Positions 53,033 to 61,615 of a stretch of 64,000 nt of DNA are shown here, piece by piece; the first letter of the stretch is position 1; every line of letters begins with the position of its first letter. The notes under the pieces were generated by a model, which worked only from the letters and a program-made list of their open reading frames with translations, was not told the origin of the DNA and did no database searches. Made by a program: the position numbers and the translations under genes. The DNA comes from Micavibrio_B sp964399985. GTDB taxonomy: Bacteria > Pseudomonadota > Alphaproteobacteria > Micavibrionales > Micavibrionaceae. The stretch spans positions 310,001 to 374,000 of the forward strand of contig CAYNRY010000002.1 in NCBI GenBank assembly GCA_964399985.1. Reading direction: 5' to 3'.

Positions 53033-53851
53033 ATGAAAATCCTAGTTGTCGATCGCGATGAAATGTCCGCCAGCCTGCTGAAGTCAAGGCTGGAGCCGCT
53101 TGGCCATGCCGTAACCTATTCCCCGGCAAAAAATGATGCTGCAGACGAATTTACCAAGGTTGATTTCGATATTGTGTTCGTCGATCCGTCGCCTTCGACC
53201 AATCCGAAACCGATGGTCGTCAATTTGCGCCGCCAGATCAGATATAATCCCTATATGGTATTGATGTCTGAAGGCTTCAGCGAAGAAGCTGCGCTTGGCT
53301 TCGGGTTTAACGATTATCTGCCGAAACCCATGGATTTATCGACCATCGACCAGAAAGTCGAGAATGCAAAGAGTTTCCTTGGTATCGTCCAGCATCTACG
53401 CGACGGGTCTCAGGATTTCCCGAGCGCGGGCGGTATTATCGCCAAATCAGCCATTAACCAGCTGTTCCTGTCCTGTATCGACCGCGCCGACCGCTATGCC
53501 GAGAAAACCTATGCCTTGTTTATCGGCTTGCAGAATTTCAAGCAGATCGCCGTCGAATCCGGCCCTTATGAAGCCGAAGTCGCCGGGGCGCGTATGGCCC
53601 AGCATATCGTACGCCTTCGCCGCGCGTCGGATATTATCGGTCAGATCAGCACAAATGAATACGCATTATTACTCTTGAGGCCTGTCGATGCGCAGGAGCC
53701 GATCGAAGCGGCGGGGCGTTTCGCCGATTCTTTGGCGAATTGCCACGATATCCTGACCAAGCCGGACATGAAGGTCGAGATCGGCGTCCGCCTTGTCGAA
53801 ATTCCTTCCGGCGCAAGGCTCGCCGAACATAGCGTTATATTGAAGAATTAA
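53033..53851 (+). CDS. Response regulator with degenerate GGDEF-like output
   Basis: 272 residues from the ATG at 53033 (a TTG at 53027 is in frame). The receiver domain has the acidic pair near D7/D9, phospho-acceptor D51 (IVFVDPSPS), S79 and K98 (DYLPKPMD), so phosphorylation is plausible. The second domain resembles a GGDEF fold (YALFIGLQNFKQI, then IGQISTNEYALLLL) but has STNEY where GGDEF should be, so it is probably not a cyclase. No histidine kinase is adjacent. It precedes a lipoprotein and exopolysaccharide genes. Confidence 0.8.
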   Translation: MKILVVDRDEMSASLLKSRLEPLGHAVTYSPAKNDAADEFTKVDFDIVFVDPSPSTNPKPMVVNLRRQIRYNPYMVLMSEGFSEEAALGFGFNDYLPKPMDLSTIDQKVENAKSFLGIVQHLRDGSQDFPSAGGIIAKSAINQLFLSCIDRADRYAEKTYALFIGLQNFKQIAVESGPYEAEVAGARMAQHIVRLRRASDIIGQISTNEYALLLLRPVDAQEPIEAAGRFADSLANCHDILTKPDMKVEIGVRLVEIPSGARLAEHSVILKN

Positions 53852-53896
53852 TTATATAGTTGACCAGAATTATAGACCTGTCAGAATTTTCCCAAG

Positions 53897-54274
53897 ATGA
53901 TTCTGCACATTCGATACCTTCCCTTTTTATTTTCCATTTTATTGCTGTCTGCCTGTAGCGGTGTGGATATTCAGGAAGACGGTCCTGCCGTGAAAACCGC
54001 CAAGGCTTGCCAGCGGGCGAAAGAATCCAATCCCGGCATTATCAAGGGCTTCAAGATAAATGCCTGCACAAATACAGGTGTCTGGATGGTCGATGAATAT
54101 GACGAGGCGGGACAGCTGGTAAAAAGATTCGATTTCGTCAATCAGGAATATGCGGGACCGGAAAGTCAGGGTATATTCATGCCCGTCAATATGCTGGGCG
54201 GCGATGCGCCGGCGCGGCTAAAGACAATCCGTCAGGCGCTGAATGAAAAACTTCTGTATCCCCCAGAAACTTGA
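53897..54274 (+). CDS. Small lipoprotein of unknown function
   Basis: 125 residues. A type II signal peptide ends in the lipobox LLSAC (Cys at about 20), so it is anchored by lipid in the inner or outer membrane. The mature part carries two further Cys (CQRAKESN, NACTNTG) that may pair. No family is recognised. It lies 44 bp before the Wza-like gene and may belong to the same exopolysaccharide cluster. Confidence 0.7.
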   Translation: MILHIRYLPFLFSILLLSACSGVDIQEDGPAVKTAKACQRAKESNPGIIKGFKINACTNTGVWMVDEYDEAGQLVKRFDFVNQEYAGPESQGIFMPVNMLGGDAPARLKTIRQALNEKLLYPPET

Positions 54275-54317
54275 TAGATTTTTGCGTTTCCTAGAATTTT
54301 AAAACAAGAATGATAAA

Positions 54318-54956
54318 ATGAAAAAACCTGTTTCTCTCCTTGCCGTTCCGGCGCTTTGCCTTTTACTCTCGGCCTGTACGCTGACTCCGTCGCATTTCGA
54401 TGGGTATGATCTGCTGGACACTGAACATAAGACCGAACATCAGGATCCGGTGATTGCGCCGCCAAAAGAGCATTCGGACGGTCCGGTCAAAAAATCTTCT
54501 ACGTCCAAAGCGGTTGCGGCGCCCGTCGCTTTGACCAAGACACCGGAAGCGCCGGTCAAAAAAGAAGAGCCGCTGCCCGCTAAAAAAACGCCTGTTGCAC
54601 CGCCTTCATTAAAAGCGCCAGAGGAAGTAACAGAGAAGCCCGTTCAAAAAGATAATTGCGCCATCCCCAAGACAGGCGATGTGCCACCGCCTGCCGGACC
54701 GGCAACCAAAGTCACGCGCGACGATTTACGCAGCGGCGATCGTTTGAAAATCACCGTGTTCCGCGAAAAAGATTTAAGCGGTATCTACCAGATCAATGAC
54801 AAGGGGAAGATTAGCTTTCCTTTGCTGGGGCAGGTCGACGCAGGCGGTATGAAAACTTCCGAACTGCAAAACAAGATGACATCGGCTTTGGCCAAAGGCT
54901 ATCTGGTCAAGCCCGAGGTCAATGTCGAATTGCTGCCTGATTGCTTGACGAAATGA
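54318..54956 (+). CDS. Wza-like polysaccharide export lipoprotein, minimal form
   Basis: 212 residues. Lipobox LLSAC at about 16-20, a Lys/Pro-rich linker of roughly 100 residues with repeated PVKKEEP-like phrases, then a polysaccharide export (poly_export) domain: RSGDRLKITVFREKDLSGIY, ISFPLLGQVDAGGMKTSELQ. The SLBB repeats and the C-terminal helix that forms the Wza pore are missing, so it is a reduced family member. It is coupled by ATGA to the Wzz/BY-kinase-like gene. Confidence 0.82.
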   Translation: MKKPVSLLAVPALCLLLSACTLTPSHFDGYDLLDTEHKTEHQDPVIAPPKEHSDGPVKKSSTSKAVAAPVALTKTPEAPVKKEEPLPAKKTPVAPPSLKAPEEVTEKPVQKDNCAIPKTGDVPPPAGPATKVTRDDLRSGDRLKITVFREKDLSGIYQINDKGKISFPLLGQVDAGGMKTSELQNKMTSALAKGYLVKPEVNVELLPDCLTK

Positions 54957-56596
54957 GTTTGCGGGCGGCAGCAGGAAAATCACTCTTCGTTTTTCTCTGC
55001 ATTATTCTCAGTGTATTGCTGGTTTATCTTGCCGCTGCGCGCGCGCCGCAAACCTATACGGCGTCGCTCGAATTCGGCATCGCTTCAAGTGATGAAAAGG
55101 CGAAGCCTGATTTTCTGACCGAAAAAAACCTTCTTTTATCCGATGAAATACTTTTGCAGGTGATGCGGGAGCTAAATCTCTTGCCCGCCAGCACGTCGCG
55201 ATTCCGAAGCTTCGATCTGGGGAATGCAAAGACGCCTATTACCGATAGTCATTTAAAAACAACAATCGCTGCATTCAGGAAGGGTTTCGTCGTTTTGATC
55301 GATAACGAAGCTTCCTTAATAAAGATTATTTATACGGATCGTGATTCTCCGACCGCCAGAAAAACGCTTGAAGTCCTGTTCGAAAAATATCGTAGCTGGC
55401 GGCAAGATTCCGCGCCATCGGATTTTGACGACCGAAGCATAGAAGCAGATAAAGAGATTGCCGAGAAACGCGAAATATTTCTGCAATCGCAGCAAAGAAT
55501 CTTAAGCCTCATCGAGGGAGATAAGAATTCCTCCGATGCGTTACAATCTGAAAAAACGGCGCTGGATGCAAAAATATCGGCGCTCAAACTCAGATACGGT
55601 CCGAAACATCCGGCGCTTATCGAGGCTCTCAAACAGCGTAGCGAGCTTGATGTCAAAAATACCAAGCAGGTTGAAACCGGGCAGGTTTTGCAATTGAAGA
55701 AGAAGCTGGAAGTCGATTTTAAAAATCTCGATGAGGCAATGCGTAAATCAGTCATGCTTGAACAGCAAAAATCAACAATTCCTGCGGCGATCAAAATTTT
55801 ACCGATGGGCGATGTTATTGTTCAAAATTCAAACAGGTATCTTCCCCATAAAATAGCGGCAGCTTCTTTATTGGCCTTCATGCTAGCCCTTATTTACCTG
55901 CAAATTCGCTCTCGATCCAATTTTGGAAACGCAGATAATATCAAATCCATTCTTGGGTTTGATTCTATCGCTACTATCCCGGGTCTTGATGGTAACGGCG
56001 AATTGCCGATGCCGTCCGGCGAGATGGCGGAAAAGCTGAAAGTCCTGCGGCAGGAATTAAAATTGCTGAGTTCCGAAAAGCCGATCAAACTCATCACCGT
56101 GACATCGACGGGTCAGGGAGAAGGTGTAACTGCGCTGGTCGCGGGCCTCGGGCGATTATCGGCGCGATCCGGCGAGAATGTCATTATCATCGATGCGGAT
56201 TTGCGCAGGCCTGATTTGCAACAGGCGCTACCGCAAAATTCGGCCCGTAATCTTGTCGACTATTTAAGCGGGCAGGCGAGAATCGAAGACATTATTTATA
56301 AAACGGACGTCTCGGGCGTTCATGTGATCTACGGCACGGCGGTTCCCAATACGGCACTGGACCTGATTTCTTCTGAAAAAATGAAAACCCTTCTGCAGTC
56401 CTTGCGTGAAGTCTATGACTTGACTTTACTGGCTGCTCCGTCGTCGGAGGCGGGACCGGATGCTCGTATCTTGTCACAGATCGACGACAGGACTCTTTAT
56501 TGCCTGAATACCGGCAAAACAAGCCGAAAACAGGCTATAAATGGATTATCAGGTTTCAATAAGACCGCAACATCGATTGTTTTGATACAAAACTAG
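54953..56596 (+). CDS. Wzz/BY-kinase-like exopolysaccharide protein with degenerate kinase motifs
   Basis: 547 residues from the ATG at 54953 (ATGA overlap). Two membrane segments (about 9-27 and 301-320) flank a periplasmic Wzz-like coiled coil, and a cytoplasmic CpsD-type domain follows. In that domain the Walker A is GQGEGVT (387-393), where the invariant Lys is Val392. The Walker A' IIIDADLRRP is kept, but Walker B reads LLAAPS instead of a DxPP pattern, and there is no C-terminal tyrosine cluster. It is probably a length-control scaffold rather than an active tyrosine kinase. Confidence 0.85.
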   Translation: MSLRAAAGKSLFVFLCIILSVLLVYLAAARAPQTYTASLEFGIASSDEKAKPDFLTEKNLLLSDEILLQVMRELNLLPASTSRFRSFDLGNAKTPITDSHLKTTIAAFRKGFVVLIDNEASLIKIIYTDRDSPTARKTLEVLFEKYRSWRQDSAPSDFDDRSIEADKEIAEKREIFLQSQQRILSLIEGDKNSSDALQSEKTALDAKISALKLRYGPKHPALIEALKQRSELDVKNTKQVETGQVLQLKKKLEVDFKNLDEAMRKSVMLEQQKSTIPAAIKILPMGDVIVQNSNRYLPHKIAAASLLAFMLALIYLQIRSRSNFGNADNIKSILGFDSIATIPGLDGNGELPMPSGEMAEKLKVLRQELKLLSSEKPIKLITVTSTGQGEGVTALVAGLGRLSARSGENVIIIDADLRRPDLQQALPQNSARNLVDYLSGQARIEDIIYKTDVSGVHVIYGTAVPNTALDLISSEKMKTLLQSLREVYDLTLLAAPSSEAGPDARILSQIDDRTLYCLNTGKTSRKQAINGLSGFNKTATSIVLIQN

Positions 56597-56608
56597 AACA
56601 AAAATAGA

Positions 56609-56745
56609 TTGACAATAGAACATAAATAGAACTATAAGAGACAATCTGGTTCGGAACTACGTTCCAATTCAGATTATCCTGTTCATATCCCTGTTTGAGG
56701 TCGCCGCCGGTTTGATTCACCGGTTGGCGGCCATTTTTTTTGGAG
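56609..56745 (+). ncRNA. Candidate small RNA or attenuated leader with own promoter
   Basis: A near-ideal promoter: TTGACA (56609-56614), 18 bases, TATAAG (56633-56638). The transcript would fold a first hairpin of AATCTG/CAGATT (56643-56648, 56670-56675) enclosing GGAAC/GTTCC, then a terminator with CGCC, CCGG and their partners at 56699-56732, followed by eight T. Because the start of AATCTG lies only a few bases after the -10, the transcript start may be within the first stem. The T run abuts the ribosome site of the next gene. Confidence 0.5.
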
Positions 56746-56752
56746 AAAATTC

Positions 56753-57091
56753 ATGCCGACTATTTTACCGACTGATGAAAATAATAACCCGATCCCTGCG
56801 TTACGTCTGCGCGATGGTGGGGCCCATAAGATTAATGTTACCGCAGTTTCCGCCCGTAACGCGATTGCGTTTGATGCCGATACGAGAGTTGTGAGCCTCT
56901 ATGCCACAATCGGCGTCTATGTTCGTTTTGGTGGAAATACTGTTACGGCGACCAATACCGATCATTATTTTCCGGCAGGCACCTATTACGATATCGCCAT
57001 AGGCGGTGAGGAAGCGAAGCAAACAAATCATGTCAGCGTTGTCCGTGCCGATAGTACGGATGGTATGCTGTATGTTTCCGAAAAGATTTAA
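56753..57091 (+). CDS. Small phage-like protein of unknown function
   Basis: 112 residues, no signal peptide or membrane segment. Short beta-rich stretches such as VVSLYATIGVYVRFGGNTVT and DHYFPAGTYYDIAIGG resemble small structural proteins I associate with tailed-phage gene sets; this recall is not proof. GGAGA at 56742-56746 is well placed. No other phage gene is nearby, and it ends 4 bp into recR from the opposite strand. Confidence 0.6.
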   Translation: MPTILPTDENNNPIPALRLRDGGAHKINVTAVSARNAIAFDADTRVVSLYATIGVYVRFGGNTVTATNTDHYFPAGTYYDIAIGGEEAKQTNHVSVVRADSTDGMLYVSEKI

Positions 57092-57708
57092 AAAGACGAT
57101 CTGGATTTGATGGCGGTAACGATAGTGCCTTCGTCCAGATAATCTAGCTCGCCGCCGACCGGAACGCCGTGGGCGAGGCGTGATATTTTCGCGCCTGGAT
57201 TTTGCCCATTAGTTTGTAGAGTATCGATCAGGACATGTGATGTTGCTTGCGCATCTACAGTGGCGGATAATGCCAGAATGATTTCGGATGGCTTCATATC
57301 ATCGACGCGGCGTTTGAGTGATAGAATATTGAGATCGGCTGGCGTAATGCCGTCAAGCGCCGACAAGACGCCGCCCAGTACATGATAAAGACCTTTATAA
57401 ACGCCGGTACGTTCGATAGCCCAAAGATCGGCAACGGTTGCGACGACGCAGAGGCTTTGCTGATCGCGGTTGTTACTCGTGCAAATGCGGCAAGGGTTGG
57501 TCGTGTCGAGATTGTGGCATTTGCTGCAGGTTTTGACGTTGGCGGCAGTGTTGTCGAGACTGCGCGCCAGCGGCAGCATCACTTCGCTCTTGCGATGGAT
57601 AAGATGCAGCGCGACGCGGCGCGCCGAGCGCGGACCCAGCCCCGGCAGTGAAGCGAGCTGGCGGATCAGTTGATCGAGCGGCCCCCCGTTAGAAGAGTCC
57701 CCTTGCAC
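57088..57708 (-). CDS. recR: Recombination mediator protein RecR
   Basis: 206 residues. N-terminal helix-hairpin-helix (SLPGLGPRSARRVALHLI), zinc finger of the type C-x2-C...C-x2-C (CSKCHN, CRIC), then a Toprim domain (LCVVATVADLWAIERTG). It works with RecF/RecO to load RecA on gapped DNA. It starts 3 bp after lolA ends, so lolA-recR are one operon. The usual partner dnaX/ybaB is not adjacent. Confidence 0.96.
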   Translation of the reverse strand: MQGDSSNGGPLDQLIRQLASLPGLGPRSARRVALHLIHRKSEVMLPLARSLDNTAANVKTCSKCHNLDTTNPCRICTSNNRDQQSLCVVATVADLWAIERTGVYKGLYHVLGGVLSALDGITPADLNILSLKRRVDDMKPSEIILALSATVDAQATSHVLIDTLQTNGQNPGAKISRLAHGVPVGGELDYLDEGTIVTAIKSRSSF

Positions 57709-57710
57709 GT

Positions 57711-58307
57711 TTAGTTGTACCCTTTTTTATTCGGGTCGAGATAAACGAAAAGTTTCGACGGCAAATTCATGCCGGTCTCGACATTGAATAATTCGATCTC
57801 GGTAATATTGCCGGTGGCATCGCGCACTTGCCATTTTTTCAATTGCAGGCCGGGTGTTTCCTGAAAGCCGAGGGTAAGCGATCCCGCATTCGGCTCGGCA
57901 GCTTGCACCATCGTCATTTGCATCAACCCCCCATCGCGTTTGATTTGCGTGACTTTCAGATCGCCGCTTAATTTCAAATTTTTGCGAAGAAGAAAATCTG
58001 CCAAGGTCTGGCTGATCGGCGCATTCGATTGCTGTTTTAACTGGTCGTCATAGAAATAGATGAAAAGGCCATCGGCAACGACGAAATCCTTGATCGGCGC
58101 GTCGTATTCGAATCTAAGTTTGCCCGGGCGCGACAGGTAAAAATTCCCGCGTGTTTGCTTGCCGTCCGGCGCGGTTTGTACGAAACGCGATTTTGCCGTG
58201 GTCAGCGTTTTGAAATAGTTTTCCGCCTTGGCGATATCGGCGGCATTATCTGCGTATGCCGGAGATGAGATCAAAAAGAGGGCGAATGCGAGGATGATTT
58301 TTTTCAT
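57711..58307 (-). CDS. lolA: Outer-membrane lipoprotein carrier LolA
   Basis: 198 residues with a signal peptide (ISSPAYA, cleaved about residue 19). LolA-type phrases follow: KSRFVQTAPDGKQTRGNFYL, PGKLRFEYDAPIKDFVVADG and a later GLQLKKWQVRDATG. It ferries lipoproteins through the periplasm, which fits the lipoprotein genes in the window. In many alphaproteobacteria it follows ftsK directly; here about 5 kb of other genes lie between. Confidence 0.92.
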   Translation of the reverse strand: MKKIILAFALFLISSPAYADNAADIAKAENYFKTLTTAKSRFVQTAPDGKQTRGNFYLSRPGKLRFEYDAPIKDFVVADGLFIYFYDDQLKQQSNAPISQTLADFLLRKNLKLSGDLKVTQIKRDGGLMQMTMVQAAEPNAGSLTLGFQETPGLQLKKWQVRDATGNITEIELFNVETGMNLPSKLFVYLDPNKKGYN

Positions 58308-58356
58308 GTGTACCTATTTAGAGTAAAACGCCTGCAAAGAGAAGCTTCCCCCAAAA

Positions 58357-58959
58357 TTAAAGTTTATCGAGCTGGCGGTCATGAAGCTTTGACAAAATCA
58401 AAAGCGACAAGGCCGCGCCAATTCCGGCCAAAGCCATATCTTTTTGCGTATCCCATACATCACCTTGCGTGCCAAGGAATTCGACCGCGCCGCCGCCTGC
58501 CGCTTCGGCTGCTCCCCATTCGATCAATTCATAAATCGCGCTGATCCCAAGGCAGGAGAGGACGATTAATACGAACATCCATTTCCCGCGTTTCAAATCC
58601 GAGGTGCGGATCAAAAGCTCACGGGCGATGAGGGCGGGAATAAAACCTTGTGCCAGATGGCCCAGCCCGTCATAGGAGTTGCGCTCAGTGCCGAGAGCTT
58701 CCTTGATCCAGTCAAAAAGAGGCACACGGGCATAGGTATAATGCGCCCCGACGATCAAAATCACGGCATGAACGGCGACCAATATATAAGCCAGATTGGT
58801 CAGGGGAAATTTATGGCGTGTCGGGATCAAGATGGCCACCGCGATCCAGACCGGCAGCGTTTCCATGATCCATGTCGGCCAGTCATAAGGTCCGATCATT
58901 GACCACGCCATAACCAGCGCCACGAGCGATAGACAAATAACCGGTATTTTCATTGACAT
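58357..58959 (-). CDS. DUF2238 (YjdF-like) membrane protein
   Basis: 200 residues with about six hydrophobic segments and the DUF2238 wording YDGLGHLAQGFIPALIAREL and IYELIEWGAAEAAG, TQGDVWDTQKDMALAG. Function unknown. The conserved His and acidic residues in the membrane suggest an enzyme or transporter. It is divergent from the 58989 gene with only 29 bp between. Confidence 0.85.
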   Translation of the reverse strand: MSMKIPVICLSLVALVMAWSMIGPYDWPTWIMETLPVWIAVAILIPTRHKFPLTNLAYILVAVHAVILIVGAHYTYARVPLFDWIKEALGTERNSYDGLGHLAQGFIPALIARELLIRTSDLKRGKWMFVLIVLSCLGISAIYELIEWGAAEAAGGGAVEFLGTQGDVWDTQKDMALAGIGAALSLLILSKLHDRQLDKL

Positions 58960-58988
58960 AATAATTATCCAAATGGTATAGATTTTCT

Positions 58989-59708
58989 ATGGTGGCTTTG
59001 CGTAAAGAGTTTATTTCAAAAGAGTATTGTCCGGAAGGTACATTTATTGTTCCGGCGTCCTGCGATTTTCAGGAAATGGCGCAATTGGCAGCCAACGCTA
59101 TACATATCCCTGAAAACAGCGCGGTTATTATTCCGCGATCATATTCAAATCTTTCCGAGATGGCCACGCAGGTTTTCTCGAAAATCAATCCTGCCCTGAA
59201 CAGCATTGCCATTCCTGCAGCGACTATGAGAGCTGATGAGACTATGTATGTCATTCGTAGGGATTTCTTTACAATGATTGACGTTATGGAGAAGAGCCAT
59301 AGCTTCGCTTCGATTGAGCTTAATGCTTCCCGGTATGAAAATCTTGAATCTCATATCGATACCGTGGTCGATTTCGAGTTTTCGCCGCGGTCTAAATCGA
59401 TTAACGGAAGCGTAATTTTATTGCAGAGTTTTTCAGACTGCGGCACCGGTATTTATTGTAATAGGGAGCTGTGTGAAAAAGGAATATCCCCGCGCAAATA
59501 CATAGATTGGTGGTCATACGAAGTAGGCGATGCCGAGCAATCAGGAATAGATCCGTATTATGCCCGCCCGGGGGATTTGGTCCTTCTCCGTCAGAATGAC
59601 TGGCCGGAATTCTATCCGCCATCCGTACATACTTCGCCTGTTTGCAATATCGACGATAGCGTAAGAACCGCCATGATCTCTTTCGGGTATAAAAAACTTC
59701 AGCCTTGA
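58989..59708 (+). CDS. Unknown protein, resembles DUF1826
   Basis: 239 residues, no membrane segment. The C-terminal part, with ARPGDLVLLRQNDWPEFYPP and a following SVHTSPV, resembles the DUF1826 pattern (a Gly-Asp before a Leu-rich strand, then His-x-Ser-Pro), which looks like an iron-binding beta-barrel. The resemblance is partial and from memory. The ATG at 58989 has no clear ribosome site, so the true start may be later. It lies 32 bp before msrA. Confidence 0.55.
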   Translation: MVALRKEFISKEYCPEGTFIVPASCDFQEMAQLAANAIHIPENSAVIIPRSYSNLSEMATQVFSKINPALNSIAIPAATMRADETMYVIRRDFFTMIDVMEKSHSFASIELNASRYENLESHIDTVVDFEFSPRSKSINGSVILLQSFSDCGTGIYCNRELCEKGISPRKYIDWWSYEVGDAEQSGIDPYYARPGDLVLLRQNDWPEFYPPSVHTSPVCNIDDSVRTAMISFGYKKLQP

Positions 59709-59740
59709 AACTTTAAGTCGTTCATGACCGAATACATGGC

Positions 59741-60322
59741 ATGAAAACATATTTACTCGCCTTGGCGGCTTTATTATTCCTTACTTCTCCAGTCCATGCC
59801 GATAATGCGAAAGCGTCATTTGCCATGGGATGTTTCTGGTGCGCCGAGCATGATTTCTCAAAAGTCCAGGGCGTAGCCGACGTCGTGTCCGGTTATGAAG
59901 GCGGCACGGCAGAAACGGCGACATATGATCAGGTGTCGACAGGCAAGACCGATCATTATGAGGCGGTGGAAGTGACATATGATCCGGCGAAGGTCAGTTA
60001 CGAGAAATTGCTGCAGGTTTTCTGGGACAATGTCGATCCTTTCGATGGCGAGGGACAGTTTTGCGACAAGGGCAAGCAGTATTCGGCGATTATTTTTGTT
60101 GCGAATAAGCAGGAGCGCGAAGCTGCCGAAAAAAGCCTGACCGCGCTTCAAAGCCGCCATCCCGAGCAAAAAGTGACAGTGCAAATCGAAGAGGCCAAGC
60201 CGTTTTATGCGGCAGAAGCCAAGCATCAAGATTTCGCCGAAAACAACAAAATGCATTACAAACTCTATCGCGCCGGATGCAACCGCGACGAGCGTCTCGA
60301 AGAGCTAAAACAGCCTAAATAA
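59741..60322 (+). CDS. msrA: Exported peptide-methionine (S)-S-oxide reductase
   Basis: 193 residues. The N-terminus is a signal peptide (TSPVHA, cleaved near residue 20), so this MsrA works in the periplasm. The catalytic motif is GCFWCAEHDF with the nucleophile in the first Cys; further Cys residues (FCDKG, AGCNRDE) can resolve the sulfenic acid. It repairs oxidised methionine in exported proteins. A GGCCTC/GAGGCC hairpin without a T run follows around 60349-60373. Confidence 0.94.
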   Translation: MKTYLLALAALLFLTSPVHADNAKASFAMGCFWCAEHDFSKVQGVADVVSGYEGGTAETATYDQVSTGKTDHYEAVEVTYDPAKVSYEKLLQVFWDNVDPFDGEGQFCDKGKQYSAIIFVANKQEREAAEKSLTALQSRHPEQKVTVQIEEAKPFYAAEAKHQDFAENNKMHYKLYRAGCNRDERLEELKQPK

Positions 60323-60348
60323 TTGAAATCATTAAAAAATGATTCTTT

Positions 60349-60373
60349 TCGCCGGCCTCTTTGCGGGAGGCCG
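60349..60373 (+). other. Hairpin between msrA and clpP-type gene
   Basis: CCGGCCTC-tttgcg-GAGGCCGG stem, strong but with no T run after it. It could be a Rho-assisted or processing hairpin. Confidence 0.4.
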
Positions 60374-60432
60374 GACGGTCCTACATTATTGTTAAGCCAC
60401 ACAATTAAATAGACATAAGAGGAAACTGAACA

Positions 60433-61020
60433 ATGCGTCGGAACGAAACCCCTGCCCAGGATGTAAAATCGCCTTCCATCGACAGCGATGTTTTTTCATC
60501 GCTGCAGCAGGAACGGGTTTTATTTCTGACCCATGAGATCAATGCCGAAACCGCCAATACGCTCTGCGGACAGATGATGCTGCTCGATCTGCAAGACCCT
60601 GATTCGGATATCACGCTTTTTATTAATTCCGAAGGCGGCAATGTCACCGACACGCTGGCGATTTACGACATGATGCAGGCTGTGCGCTGTGATGTGTCCA
60701 CCATTTGCATTGGCGAAGCGGCATCGGGCGCAGCAATACTTTTAAGTGGCGGCGCGAAAGGCAAACGCTTCGCGCTCCCCAATGCGCGGATCATGATGCA
60801 CCAGCCGCAAGGTGGTATTGAAGGTTCCAGCCGCGATGTCGAGATTGAAGCGAAAGAGCTTATTCGTCTGCGTGAATTGTTGAACGGTTTATTGCAAAAA
60901 CATACCGGCCAGTCCTTTGACAGGCTCCACAATGTACTCGACCGTGATTCTTATATGAGCGCGAGCGATGCCTGCGCCTTCGGTGTGATCGATCGGGTGG
61001 TCGAGCGTTTGCCTAATTAA
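60433..61020 (+). CDS. clpP: ClpP-family serine protease (second-type)
   Basis: 195 residues. The triad is intact: Ser in CIGEAASGAAILLSGG, His in RIMMHQPQGG, and Asp in DRDSYMSASDA. The N-terminal loop is altered (RRNETPAQDVKS) relative to canonical ClpP, and no clpX or tig is adjacent, so it may be a paralogue of the main ClpP rather than the housekeeping copy. It forms barrel chambers opened by AAA+ unfoldases; the partner is unknown. Confidence 0.9.
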   Translation: MRRNETPAQDVKSPSIDSDVFSSLQQERVLFLTHEINAETANTLCGQMMLLDLQDPDSDITLFINSEGGNVTDTLAIYDMMQAVRCDVSTICIGEAASGAAILLSGGAKGKRFALPNARIMMHQPQGGIEGSSRDVEIEAKELIRLRELLNGLLQKHTGQSFDRLHNVLDRDSYMSASDACAFGVIDRVVERLPN

Positions 61021-61077
61021 GATAAAATTTTATTCAAATTAATCTTAAATTAAGCCCTCCTGCCTGAAAATTAACAT

Positions 61078-61539
61078 ATGGGATATTTAATGGAGCGACA
61101 GGATCCGTGCCTTGCAGCGGCGCGGGAAGCATATGAGCGCCTTGATATGATGCAGCAGCAAATCGTCGATGCAGCCATCATCAAGAAACTTTGCCGCAAT
61201 GCATATGAGGCCACGCTGCGGATCTACGAAGCGCGAAGCTGTCGTAATAAATCAAACCTCACCGAGATCTTCGATAAGATCGTCCATGATTATACACGAC
61301 CTGAAAAAATCACCTTGCTGCGCGGGTGCATGATAGGCCTTAACAGGGATTGCCAGTCCGATATTCCTTTTGCCGCCAGAGAAGAACTTGAAGAAGACGG
61401 GGCCGGTTACTCACCATGGCGGGTCAGAACCGATAAAGCTTTGAAGCTTGCCCATGATGGTATCCGCCCCGAATGTTTCGAATCCGTCAAATCACAGCTT
61501 ATGCCTGCCGCGCCGATTCAAATCTTTCTCATAGCCTGA
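61078..61539 (+). CDS. Unknown small protein
   Basis: 153 residues, mostly helical and rich in charged residues; five Cys residues are spread along it. No signal, membrane segment or family recognised. Landmarks are AREAYERLDMMQQQIVDAA and LLRGCMIGLNRDCQSDI. An ATG at 61090 is an alternative start. It lies 57 bp after the clpP-type gene. Confidence 0.55.
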   Translation: MGYLMERQDPCLAAAREAYERLDMMQQQIVDAAIIKKLCRNAYEATLRIYEARSCRNKSNLTEIFDKIVHDYTRPEKITLLRGCMIGLNRDCQSDIPFAAREELEEDGAGYSPWRVRTDKALKLAHDGIRPECFESVKSQLMPAAPIQIFLIA

Positions 61540-61615
61540 CGGTAATTTCTGGTACTGTATCCAAGATACGACCGAACAAACGGATAACCGGACGGGTAAT
61601 ACATGACATATATAA

